A stretch of 64,000 nt of DNA from Symbiodinium natans (taxonomy: Eukaryota > Sar > Dinophyceae > Suessiales > Symbiodiniaceae), in NCBI GenBank assembly GCA_905221605.1, contig CAJNDS010001035.1, positions 707,501 to 771,500 of the forward strand, read 5' to 3'. The number at the start of each line of letters is the position of its first letter. The stretch's first letter is position 1. A program made the position numbers and the translations under genes. Below the pieces are notes generated by a model. It worked only from the letters and a program-made list of their open reading frames with translations. It had not been told where the DNA came from and searched no databases. This document shows positions 15,432 to 25,033 of this stretch, in pieces.

Positions 15432-17825
15432 GGTCTCCGTTTGCAAGGCGGCGAAGGCGAAGGCGGCGAAGGAGCGGATCGAGAACGCCACAAAGACATC
15501 CACCGACGCTCTTGGAGCGCAGAAGGTGCAAGTGATTTATATTGAGCTATACTAGTTCTACTAGCTATGTTAGTACTGTTAACAGCAGTTTTTGGTGATT
15601 TTTGATATTGCTTCTGTTTGTATGTTGATTGAACTTGGAATGAGTACTACGATTCTTCATTGTAACATGCTTCTCTTTTCGAGTAACGTTAATTCTGCTT
15701 CTGGTTGTTTTTTTGATTAAACATTTAATTTAAAATTCATTGTAATATGCTTCTCTTTTTGAGTAAAATTAAGAAGGTGCAGAAGGAAGCACTGCGGGCC
15801 ATGGCCGAGAGTCCCGAGAAAGCAGAAGCGTTCGAGGCCAGGGGGAGCATGTCGAAGCTGCTGCTGCAACATGTTGCGGTTTTAGGGTTTAGGGTTTAGG
15901 GTTTAAGGTTTAGGGTTTAGGGTTTAGGGTTTAGGGTTTGCGGGCTTAGGGGTTTAGGGTTTAGGGTTTAGGGCTTGTTCATCGCAGAGGCTGTTCTGAA
16001 CGCCTCCCTCTCACCGGAGCTCACGACTCTCTCCGAGATGCTGGACGTGCTGAAAGCGCTGCCTCAAAACCCTGCCATCGACATGCTCATTGCGAATGCG
16101 TGGAGCCAAGTACTGCCCCTTCCAATTCGAACTCTCTGCATCGCCTGAAGAGTGCCGTGCCCCCTGTGTTCAGATTACGGCGCAGCTGGCCAGCTGGGAC
16201 AGAACGAACATGACGGCGGGGGCCCCAAGAGAGCAAGAGATGGAGAAAGAGAGACGGAGACGGAGACGGAGAGGCAGAGAGAGGGAGAGGGAAGAGGGGG
16301 AGAGAGAGAGAGAGAGAGCGAGCGAGCGAGAGTGAGAGAGAGAGAGAGAGTGAGAAAAAGAGAGTAGAGGACCATTGCTTTCTTGCCTTGCGCCTGCAGA
16401 GAGCCGCAAATCAATGGGGGGCGGGTTCGCGGCTCGCTCACCCCTGGGGCTCATCGAAGGGCAGGGACTGCTGGGGCCGGAAAACCCACGGAAGGAGTCC
16501 AAGGAGTACAAGGAGTCCTATATAGTCCTATGGGCATCCCTGAATCCCTGTGCCGCATTGCGTGATGGCACCTCGCTGCTCCGGGTCCTTTAGGTGGCGG
16601 CTCTAGCGGCTCTAAGGCTTTAAGCTGTTCATTTAAAGCTGGAGCTGCGACCCCCCCCCCCCTGTGCTTGTTGCCACGAAAGCCACTAGAGTCTTTGCTG
16701 CGGATGCCTTTGGGGACGTCCTCAACGGCTTGCAAAGATTGCGAACAAGACGCGCGGCTCGTGAAAAGCCCCGGCTTTCCCAGGCGGAGCAGATCAAATC
16801 TTCATCGCCGCAGCAGCTCGATGCTTACCTGGTGGAGCGGGCGAAGCAGCTCATCGATGAGGCCACCAAGGCCCAGGGCGCCATGAGCTCGGGGGGCAAA
16901 GAGTGTTGAGTCTTTTGGGATGCTTGCTGCCCCACAGATTTTGCCCTTTTTTGTGGAGGGATCCGGCCAGTCTTCCAGCGAGAAGCTGGAATTGATGAGG
17001 CGCCGCCCAGCCACCCAGCGAGCTCTCTCGAGTGTTCAGGCGACTGCCCATGAGCCCCTATGAGCCCTTGGCGGCAGGAACCTCTCCGCTGCGGCCGCCG
17101 CAGCGCCCATGACGGCCCGTGCCTTAAAAAGTGTAAGCATGAGTCATCAGAAAATAGGAAAAATTGGGGTTCGTATTGCTAACATGAAGCTTAAAAATTG
17201 AGCATTCCTCTGCCTCTTCTGACCTGAGGAGGCATCCAAGGACTTTACCGCCCGCCACCCGGGAGAGAGCGAAGAGAGACCGAAGGGAGCCAAGAAGGGA
17301 GCGGAGTGAATAGCCCTAAACCCTAGACCCTAAACCCTAAACCTAAACCCTAAACCCTAAACCCTAAACCCTATAGGCCCGAAATCGCTGCTATGTGTTT
17401 TTTTTGTGCTCAGGTGCCCTTCTTCCAGGAGCCCTGGGGAGAGACAGGAAGAGCAGACGGGAGCAGACATGAGCAGAAGAGCTGTCCAGGGAAAGAAGGA
17501 AGAGCGCAAAGATTGGAGCGACAGGAAGGATGAAAATCATGAAATAGCCTACATCCCTAAACCCTAAACCCTAAATCCTAAACACTTAACCCTTAACCCT
17601 AAACCCTAAACCCTAATAAGTTCCAGGACGGAAAGAAAGTCTTGGCTGAAGTGGGAGGTTCGGCTTTTGAAACGCGCCGGAGGGTCTCCCGCAGGTTCGC
17701 CCTGGACTCTGAGCCTCTGACCAGGCGATCTGGCGCTGGATGTGGAAGATGCCGACCGCTTCGTGTCGAACGCATTGGTGAAGACAGCCATGAAGAAGGC
17801 GGCACATGACGCGAGGATTGCATGA
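15432..17825 (+). CDS. Ala/Lys-rich helical protein, exon chain with stop at 17825
   Basis: Clear exons: 15432-15525 (VSVCKAAKAKAAKERIENA...), 15777-15878 (VQKEALRAMAESPEKAEAFE...), 15990-16109 (AVLNASLSPELTTLSEMLDV...), about 16688-16902 (...PQQLDAYLVERAKQLIDEAT...), 16979-17039 (EKLELMRRRPATQRALSSVQ), 17627-17694 and 17725-17825 (...DRFVSNALVKTAMKKAAHDA, ending RIA-stop). Phases agree at 15525/15777, 15878/15990, 16902/16979 and 17694/17725. Candidate exons at 16196 (LASWDRTNMTAG) and 16400 (SRKSMGGGFAARSPLGL) fit between. The product is amphipathic-helical and charged, with no motif I recognise; no function is assigned. The 5' end is open. One intron (15879-15989) is almost wholly TTTAGGG repeat, another is flanked by a 10-bp direct repeat, and the last may be only 30 bp. 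Confidence 0.62.
16230..16370. repeat. GA-rich microsatellite
   Basis: (GAGACG)n followed by (GAGA)n and GCGAGCGAGA units, between exon candidates at 16196 and 16400. It produces Arg/Glu-rich artefact frames. Confidence 0.9.
17305..17620 (+). repeat. Two short CCCTAAA arrays
   Basis: Bases 17312-17375 and 17560-17615 contain about nine and eight heptamers respectively, in the intron upstream of exon 17627. Confidence 0.88.
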
Positions 17826-17847
17826 AAGAATAGGCGTCTCTGATGGC

Positions 17848-17905
17848 CATAGCAAGATGGCTTACACTAGCAGTCCTTAATAGGGACTCTAGTAACCCCC
17901 CATCA
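17848..17905. mobile_element. Partial MITE family A
   Basis: TTACACTAGCAGTCCTTAATAGGGACTCTAGTAACCCCC resembles the inner half of family A, but both outer ends are missing or unrecognisable. It lies just 3' of the stop codon of the preceding exon chain. Confidence 0.45.
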
Positions 17906-18064
17906 AAAATCCCTTCATGTAGTCACAAGAATCACATACAAGCAGAGGGCAGACCAACGCCATCCACAGCAGGCTCTGGCGGCGCTGGCGAAATGCGCCC
18001 CATCTTTGGTCAAGGCCCGGGAGGAGGGAGTCGGGACCCGGAAGGGCCCAAAGGAGAAGGGCTT

Positions 18065-18405
18065 ATGGGGCCCAGAGTTCGGGATTTAGTCGGGTTTAGT
18101 AGGGTTTAGTAGGGTTTAGTAGGGCTTAGTAGGGTTTAGAAGGGTTTAGAATAGGGTTTAAATAGGGTTTAGGGTTTGGGGTTTAGGGTTTGGGGTTCAG
18201 GGTTCAGGGTTCAGGGTTTAGGGTTTCGGGGAGGAGGGGGAAAGCGGGAGGATGGTGCTGCGTGTGAGGTGGACCTGACGATCCCCAAGGCGATCCTCTT
18301 GGCCGTCTGGCGGAGGAAGGCTTCCGGGAACGTGAACGTGGCCTACCTCATCGAGGCTCCCGGGTTTAGGGTTTAGGGTTTAGGGTTTAGGGTTTAGGGG
18401 CCCGA
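18065..18405 (+). repeat. TTTAGGG/TTTAGTAGGG arrays around an exon candidate
   Basis: Bases 18075-18225 show a series of TTTAGTAGGG decamers grading into TTTAGGG. Bases 18364-18400 are five TTTAGGG units that start exactly at the GT donor of the exon candidate ending at 18363. Confidence 0.85.
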
Positions 18406-21277
18406 ACGTAGATGCTCACGTGCACGTGGCACATCATGGAGGGAAGATCGGTTCCCTTCATACATCCCAACTTGAAGGGTTCCATCAAAGGGGAACATTC
18501 AGGTGCCTACTTCCCGTGGCGCATGGCGAGTGTGCGGTGTGTAGAGAATGTGTGGAGGTGGTGCAGGGCTCGGCAACAGCATCCAGCCCCGCTCCCATCT
18601 GCTCAGCTCCTGCTCCCTTCATTTGGGGGTTTACGAGAATGGGGAAAACCCCCACTTTAGACCCCCAAGTAGTCGAGTCCCCTTAAGACGAGGGCCCCAA
18701 CAAGGTACCCCTAACGTCGTAAACCTCGGGCCACCACCGAGGCGTTGCAGAGACCATTTCCAAGCAAGACATCAACACCGTCACTGGCCAGGCCAACTTG
18801 TTAGGGCTTGCTAGGGTTTAGGGTTTCGGGATTAGGGTTTGGGGTTTAGGGTTTAGGATGTTTGCTTTTTGCTTGTTGCTCTGCTCTTTTGACGCACACC
18901 CCCGTCGCTGCTTTCCATGCCAGATCCGTGACCAGCTGGAACTCGTCGGCCACCATCTCAGCAAAAGACCCTAAACCCTAAACCCTAAACCCTAAACCCT
19001 AAACCCTAAACCCTAAACCCTAAACCCTAAACCCTAAACCCCAAACCCCAAAGCCCCAAACCCTAAACCCCAAACCCTAAACCCTTAACCCTAAACCCTA
19101 AACCCTAAACCCCTAGAAAGCGACAGCTTCTTCGCCCGGTGGAGCGCGGCGCACGCGAGCGCTTGTTGAGGCGCCGAGTTCACCCTGCGGGCCACGAGCT
19201 TGAGCGTCACCATCCTGCCGGGCACCGCAGAGGGTTTAGGGCTTAGGGTTTAGGGTTTAGGGTTTGGGGTTTAGGGTTTAGGGATTAGGGTTTAGGGTTT
19301 AGGGTTCCGCAGACGAATTCCGGAGTGTTAGGGTGCTTGGGGGTCTTGGGGGGGCTCTAGGAGTCTTTTTGGTTTGGTTTTTTTGGGGGGTTGGGTTTCA
19401 GAGAATTACGCTTCCCCCTTCGGAAGAAAGTACAAACGTCGTAGAATCTCTCGCAAAGGAACCCTTCGCAAAGGACCACCCCAATCAAGGCGACCCATGA
19501 ACTTTGGAACGGGATCTCGAGGCCCGTCGGCGACATCGAGGGTGCGGAGCTCAGCACTTGTCACCTTTCACTTAGACTTGCCCCGCCTGCTGCTCTATCT
19601 TCGGGCAGGCACCCAGGCCGCCATGGAGAAGGTCGCAGGGGAGTCCTTGTCCCCGAGCTACCTGCTGCTTCTAGCGCAACTTGTGTCCAGCGCTGTGCTT
19701 CGTAGGTGGCGACCGCAGTTGAAGTGCAGCGCCACAATGCCTCGGTCCAGGTGGGCACGTGCGGGGGGGGGGGGGGGGGAGGGGGGCAAGAGCCGCATGT
19801 GGCCAGTCTCATCGTTCTGGTCTTTGGTGGGGATTCCTAATATTCATACATCCATTCGGAGCCCCATATCTAGGGATCACCCCTTCTTCCACCTCAAAAA
19901 AAGGACACTTATACCAGTTTTGAGAACTCTGCACAATACTAGCCCCCCCCCCCCCCCCCCCCCCCCCCCGATCCGTAGCCCACGACTCAGCCGAGGACGC
20001 TGCAGTGGAGCCCGTGGCCGATGGCAAGGTTCCAGCAGCTCCAGGCCAGCCCTTCGGGGGCCTTCGGCCTCCCTCTTTTGTGCCCTTCCATCTTCCCCAA
20101 AAACCACCCCTTGTAAGCCCTACAGTCTCAGCCCCACAAACCCTACCAAACCGAAACCCCTGCGGGCCCCACCGCGCTGCAAAGAGAGCCCTCAGATGAT
20201 TCAGTCCCACCTTCGCACAGATGCTCCGGTGGTCGTGGAGACGGCGCAGCAGGCGGCACAAGCGACAGCGCATCCCTCTCAGATGCTCCCGGCTTTATCA
20301 CAGCTGCATTCGAGTCAGTCCTCTTTCCCGGGTCTTAAACTTGGGGTTTTAGGGCTTAAAGGGGAGCCTTACATGTTAGGATCGAGGGTGCCCAACAGGG
20401 AGCATCATCTTAGAGAGTGCAGGGATGTGCGGGGTTTAGGGTTTAGGGTTTAGGGTTTAGGGTTTAGGGTTTAGGGTTTACCCAATTTTGAGCTCCTGCG
20501 GTTCTCCTGAGGAGCATGGCCGCCGCCGAGGCTGAGGTCCTCCTTGTGATTTCTGCTCATGGCTGCACTAATGAGCTCCTCACTGGGTTTAGGGCTTATA
20601 GGGTTTGGGGGACTTAGAGGGGTTATAAGGTTTATAGGGTTTAGGGTTTAGGGCTTAGGGTTTAGGGTTTATAGGGTTTAGGGATTAGGGTTTAGGGCTT
20701 TTGTTGTTCCACTCAATATGGCGCTTCAGAATTCAATGATGTTTTGGCTTCATGGTGTGCATGGCGCCTGTCCAGTCCAACGACAACGACGACGAGTCCG
20801 ACCTGCCGAAAGGGAGGAGTTTCTTTGTTTGCGCAAGCTGCCGGTGACTGAGCGCTCATTCCGTACTGCAATATGCGAGGCTGTACTTTAAAAAAGCGTG
20901 TTAACTTCATATAAATACTGTTCGTCCACGTTGCTCGCGCCAAGGGCCCCTGCTCACCCTCATGTTGCTGGGTTGGCTGAGCTGAGACGCTGAGACGTTT
21001 GGATCTCTCACTCAGATGATCTCAGATGTTTCACTTTTAGCTTCGACTGGGTGACGCGGCCCGTGCCACCTCCGCACAAGAACCCAGGGCGCCCGAGATG
21101 CGGTGGAAGGCTCAGAGGGAAGAAATTGCGCCACACATTTCGCCGGGGCAGGCCCCAAAGGAACGCCCAGCATTGCACACGGGATCCATCTGCATCGCCA
21201 CGTTTTTGAGCTGGGACACTTCCGCCCAGTGGCGGGACCTTTCATCGGGAGTTTCGGTAGCTACTGAAGCGAGCTGA
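18240..21277 (+). CDS. Scattered exon candidates ending in a terminal exon at 21041-21277
   Basis: Exon-like pieces on the plus strand: up to 18363 (VDLTIPKAILLAVWRRKASG), near 18741 (VAETISKQDINTVTGQANL), near 18921 (IRDQLELVGHHLSK), near 19171 (AEFTLRATSLSVTILPGTAE), near 19978 (VAHDSAEDAAVEPVADGKV), near 20198 (MIQSHLRTDAPVVVETAQQA) and near 20764 (APVQSNDNDDESDLPKGRSF). The best is 21041-21277: acceptor ttttag, 78 open codons in phase 0, then TGA. None matches a family I recognise and the joins are not phase-checked, so they may belong to one gene or several. The reading is supported by sense-like composition and by acceptors or donors at the edges. Confidence 0.4.
18626..18733. mobile_element. 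MITE family B, copy 4
   Basis: Starts TTTGGGGGTTTACGAGAATGG and ends GGTACCCCTAACGTCGTAAACC, the same ends as the elements at 10526 and 10704. Confidence 0.7.
18815..19310. repeat. Telomere-type arrays in both orientations
   Basis: TTTAGGG at 18815-18860, CCCTAAA at 18967-19115 (about 20 units, with CCCCAAA variants), then TTTAGGG at 19230-19305. Confidence 0.9.
19765..19972. repeat. Poly-G and poly-C tracts
   Basis: About 16 G at 19768-19785 and a run of about 26 C at 19943-19970. Length is likely to be unreliable in any assembly. Confidence 0.85.
20430..20700 (+). repeat. TTTAGGG arrays
   Basis: Perfect units at 20433-20480, and a second set with TTTATAGGG variants at 20585-20700. Confidence 0.88.
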
Positions 21278-21677
21278 GCGTTGGCAAGTGGACCGGCGCC
21301 TTATGGCTGTGAGCTCCAGGATCAGCAAGCTTAAAGCATTTATAGGTACTTAGTGGTCTGACGGTATATATAGACGTCATAGTATGTATGTGTATGTGTT
21401 ATATAAGCATACATCATGCACATTCTAGGCAGGCCAGCAGGCGACGTGTCATCAGCGCTGCGCACGGAGCTTTGAAGTTGAAAGTTGAAAGTGCAAAGAG
21501 TCCTAAAGTTCAAAGCAGATTGCCTTCCGTGGCAGCCAAAAAAACCCCAAACCTTAAACCCTAAACCCTATAAACCCTAAACCCTAAACCCTACTGCAGT
21601 CTGTACTGCTTGGATCCGATGGATGGGCCAGCAGCCTCCGACCAGGGCTCCGAACTCCCTTTCCTTGGCCGTCAGCC

Positions 21678-21778
21678 TGGGAGGATCCCAAAACTAGATC
21701 CCCTTAAGGGTTCCCCAAAATGACCCCATAGCAGTACAAGGGTACTTTTTGGGGGGCTCTATTTTTTGGATCCTCCCA
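21678..21778. mobile_element. Inverted-repeat element with TGGGAGGATCC ends
   Basis: 101 bp, TGGGAGGATCCCAAAA at the left and TTTTTTGGATCCTCCCA at the right, with inner CCCCTTAAGGGTTCCCC. No second copy seen in the window and no clear duplication. It lies about 450 bp upstream of the first DOMON/YHYH gene. Confidence 0.65.
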
Positions 21779-22128
21779 AGGGGTCTGGGAAGGGGGCGGT
21801 TAGCAGGAGCTGCATGAGCGTGGCTCGGGCAAGAAAATAGCTTCTGAAACGCCTCTCCTCTGTCAGGTGAGAGCACTCAGAACCTTTGATGCAAAAGCCA
21901 GACTTTTCTGGCGCGGTTCTCAGAAGCAGCGGGGCTTGTGTTCAAAGAGACAATGTGTGGGCCGTGGGACATGTGGCCGGCCCACCTCACCAGCAGCTTG
22001 AGCGATCTTCTATTGCACTTGCTGCTGCAATTGTCTGGTTTCCGAGGGTACCCTGTTTTTGCTGGCCGAAGGGAGATCTGCTCAAGGGAGTTGTTATCGC
22101 TCCGCCTCAGAAGTTCGCCTCTGTAGCC

Positions 22129-24057
22129 ATGTCCATGAGCGTCACGGCAGTGTTCTCCTTGCTCACGCTGACTGCGCCAGCAGCGGCCCAGAAGCTTACT
22201 TTCTCGCAAGGCTGCGGCGCCTGCGGAGCCACTTGGACACTCGAAGTGGTTTGTGGTGCCACGCTGAAAGTGGAGGCAGACTGCCCGGACACAAAGTGGT
22301 GCGGCCTTGGCTTCAATGCCGAGAAGCCCAAGATGGATGGGACGGATGTCTTCACCTTCGGCTACCATCCTGGCGTGGACCTCAGCGACTGCAACAGAAG
22401 TGGCTGCGGAGGCGCCTGTGGTGGCGCCTGCGGTGCTGCTTGTGGCAGCGCTTGTGGCAGCGCTTGCGGCGGCGCTTGCGGCGGCGCTTGCGGCGGCGCT
22501 TGCGGCGGCGCATGCGGCGCATGCGGCGCTTGCGGCGGCGGTCGGCGCTTGCGAGGACAGAGCAGCCCCTTCCTGCCTCGCGTCCGCAACCTGGAGCTGA
22601 GCTTGCCCATGCCGCAGAAGCCTGGTAGCCCCAAGAGCCTGTCTAGCAAGGAGGGCATTGCGGGGGTGGCTCTGAATTCCGTGCTCTTTGTGCATGAGCA
22701 TCCTGGAGAGGGCATGACATGGGTCTTGGACAATTGTGGCGGCCATGGCGACACCTTTGGCCACTACCATTACCACGCTCCTCCTCTCTGTCTCCTGCGC
22801 TCGCTGGGTGTAGCTGTGCCTTCTGGCGACTGGTGGAAGCGTGGGGGAAGGTCAGCCTGGGCGCTTGAGGGTCCGGAGGTGCAGGTCGGATGGGCTTTGG
22901 ACGGTGCACCGATCATGGGCCCGTACCGTGCTGGCGCATTGGCGGATGTATCAGCGCTAGATGAGTGCCACGGTGCTTTGGACGAGGCAACAGGCGAGTA
23001 CAAGTATTACATGGTCTTGGAGGCTCCCTACATGCCGCCTTGCCTTCGTGGCACGCTTGGTAACATCACGGGCTACCGCAACCAGAAAGCCGGTGAGCCT
23101 TGCAACCGCCAGAGCCTGGAAGAGGCTCTTGTTGTGAGCTCTGCGGCCCAGGGTCGCGTCCTTCATGGGAATGGCTGCCCAGGCCACGCTGTCTTTGAAG
23201 ATGTCAAGACTGGGCGCCCGGTAGGCTCTGAGAAGGTCTCCTTCAGGCAGCTCAGCACCAGCTGCGGCGCCTGTGGCGCTTGCGGTGCTTGTGGTGCCTG
23301 CGGATCGTGCGGCACTTTCTTGGGAACCTGCCCAGCTGGAGGAGCTTGTGGTGCCTGTGGCGCCGCCTGTGGTGCCTGCGGTGCCTGTGGCGCCGCCTGT
23401 GGCGCCGCCTGTGGCGCCGCCTGTGGTGCTTGCGGTGCTTGTGGTGCCTGCGGTGCCTGTGGTGCCGCCTGTGGTGCTTGTGGTGCCACCTGTGGTGCTT
23501 GTGGTGCTTGTGGTGCCTGTGGTGCCTGCGGTGCCAGCTGTGGCGCTTGTGGTGCCTGCGGTGCCAGCTGTGGTGCCTATCAGTGCCTGGGGCAGATGTT
23601 CTGCGCCCGAGGCCTCACGCAGATGCACCAGGGCGTGGCGCTGAGCCTGTCGCAGTGCAACTTGAATGGCTACAACATTGAAATCGACCAGAAGCAGGAC
23701 CTCACGGAGGTCAGCTACGTCTTCGAGAATGGCCGCATGAAGGCCACCGCCAAGCGAGCCTTCAACACCGGCGATGCTACAGACCTGGTACTGGCTTCCG
23801 GGACCCCGTACTACGTGATCATGGCAATTGGTGGCAACAATCCTACCATGAACGTGGGTTACCATGGGGCCTCAGCTACTCAGAACTTGGTGTGTCTCAG
23901 CACCTTGTCCCAGAAGTACGACTGCAAGGCCCCGTCAGAGTGGGGCAACGCTGCGCCTACGTTGCCCAGTGCTGACGCAGACGCAGGCGCAGCCGCTCCA
24001 AAGCAGTTGGCGCCTGCCCTCGTGGCAGCTTCGTTGCTGGTGGCGAGCTTGTCATAA
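22129..24057 (+). CDS. Secreted DOMON/YHYH-domain protein, tandem copy 1
   Basis: 642 residues, intronless. The start was chosen because MSMSVTAVFSLLTLTAPAAA is a classic signal peptide; the frame stays open 81 codons upstream, but that part is not signal-like. Order: DOMON-like N-half (TWTLEVVCGATLKVEADC, TKWCGLGFN, KMDGTDVFTF; about residues 28-90); Cys-Gly-Ala/Ser tract 1; an RRLRG basic site; a YHYH domain (WVLDNCGGHGDTFGHYHYHA, GWALDGAPIMGP, LDECHG, YKYY; about 175-315); Cys-Gly-Ala tract 2 (about 375-485); DOMON-like C-half (RAFNTGDATDLVLASGTPYY and VIMAIGG, YHGA). The C-terminus ALVAASLLVASLS after an Ala-rich spacer looks like a GPI-anchor signal. DOMON domains bind haem or sugars; YHYH function is unknown. 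It is likely a disulphide-rich surface protein. Confidence 0.85.
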   Translation: MSMSVTAVFSLLTLTAPAAAQKLTFSQGCGACGATWTLEVVCGATLKVEADCPDTKWCGLGFNAEKPKMDGTDVFTFGYHPGVDLSDCNRSGCGGACGGACGAACGSACGSACGGACGGACGGACGGACGACGACGGGRRLRGQSSPFLPRVRNLELSLPMPQKPGSPKSLSSKEGIAGVALNSVLFVHEHPGEGMTWVLDNCGGHGDTFGHYHYHAPPLCLLRSLGVAVPSGDWWKRGGRSAWALEGPEVQVGWALDGAPIMGPYRAGALADVSALDECHGALDEATGEYKYYMVLEAPYMPPCLRGTLGNITGYRNQKAGEPCNRQSLEEALVVSSAAQGRVLHGNGCPGHAVFEDVKTGRPVGSEKVSFRQLSTSCGACGACGACGACGSCGTFLGTCPAGGACGACGAACGACGACGAACGAACGAACGACGACGACGACGAACGACGATCGACGACGACGACGASCGACGACGASCGAYQCLGQMFCARGLTQMHQGVALSLSQCNLNGYNIEIDQKQDLTEVSYVFENGRMKATAKRAFNTGDATDLVLASGTPYYVIMAIGGNNPTMNVGYHGASATQNLVCLSTLSQKYDCKAPSEWGNAAPTLPSADADAGAAAPKQLAPALVAASLLVASLS

Positions 24058-24770
24058 GCTGTCCGCCGCATGACTGTCTTTTTCTGGCAGATCTTTCTTG
24101 AGAATTTGCATTGCAAAGTGTGGGCGCCGTGGCAGTGGTTTGGCGGGGGCTTTGTCGGTTGGTACAAGCTCCTGCCTGCGCTCCCCGAAAGGAATTGTTA
24201 GTCGAAGTGTGTCAGGGTGATCAGTATCGTTTTTTGCAACTCTTGAGCCTGCCCGGCCCTCGCATGCAACAAAAACAACAGTTTTGACGGCCACCACGGC
24301 TGCCGGCTTCTGGGTTGTTTCAAGAAAGCCCGGGGCTACCTGAAGTAGTACCAGTTCATATCAAGAGTCGGATGGGGCCATGTGCCACCACCATGGTGCG
24401 AAGAGCACTTGTGCGTCAGCTTCATGTACAGTTTCCAAAAAGCTCGGAAGAGCTGCCATCCTTCGCCAACGGCTTTGCCGGATCGCGCAAGCCACATCGG
24501 CAGGATCAAAGGAGGAGATGAACGAGGCATCAGAGCCATGAGAGTGTTAGGATACTGCATTATGATTGCCAGTATTTTCATTCTGTATCTGTTCCCTGTG
24601 GGTTTCATGACGCTTCTGGGATCCCACAAGGGGGACCTCATTGCGGATAGGTTGCTTGTGTTTCGAAGGCCGGGCCAGTTTCCGTATCATCTTTGTGTGA
24701 TTTCCGAAAACCCAAAACCCTAAGCCCTAAACCCCACAGGCGTAGCTGCTTAACAGCTTCTGTCTTTCAG
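24058..24770 (+). other. Intergenic spacer of the tandem array
   Basis: Conserved with 26951-27660 and, in part, 29767-30250. In the last two the sequence near the start reads tttttctgattgtttcttcgcagatc; in this spacer the 11 bases between ctg and gcag are absent. Small open frames inside are repeated in all copies but have no family signal, and I take them as non-coding. Confidence 0.7.
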
Positions 24771-25033
24771 GAGCTCTGGGCAGCCAGTTGCTGATGCAGG
24801 CGGTGAGCTTTGCTGGCGCGGTTCTCAGAAGCAGCGGGGCTTGTGTTCAAAGGGACAATGTGTGGGCCGTGGGACATGTGGCCGGCCCACCTCACCAGCA
24901 GCTTGAGCGATCTTCTTTTGTACTTGCTGCTGCAATTGTCTGGTTTCCGAGGGTACCCTGTTTTTGCTGGCCGAAGGGAGATCTGCTCAAGGGAGTTGTT
25001 ATCGCTCCGCCTCAGAAGTTCGCCTCTGTAGCC

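Noticed and set aside
19374-20453. 359-codon plus-strand open frame
   Set aside because: It runs through poly-G, poly-C and a telomere-type start, with no protein-like composition overall. Only small parts look like exons.
21886-22128. In-frame 81-codon extension upstream of the DOMON/YHYH start
   Set aside because: It is open in all three copies, but the internal Met begins a clear signal peptide and the extension itself is not signal-like. It was kept as leader, though it could be translated.
21877-22776. Long minus-strand open frames opposite the DOMON/YHYH genes (also 22957-23865, 24767-25669, 25850-26758, 27646-28542, 28723-29574)
   Set aside because: They are antisense to well-supported coding sequence. 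Their openness follows from the GC-rich Cys-Gly-Ala codons, and the peptides are Ala/Thr/Gly low complexity.
24336-24641. Repeated small frames in the array spacers (also 27219-27425 and 30035-30241)
   Set aside because: They are conserved only because the spacer is duplicated; no signal, domain or codon bias supports coding.
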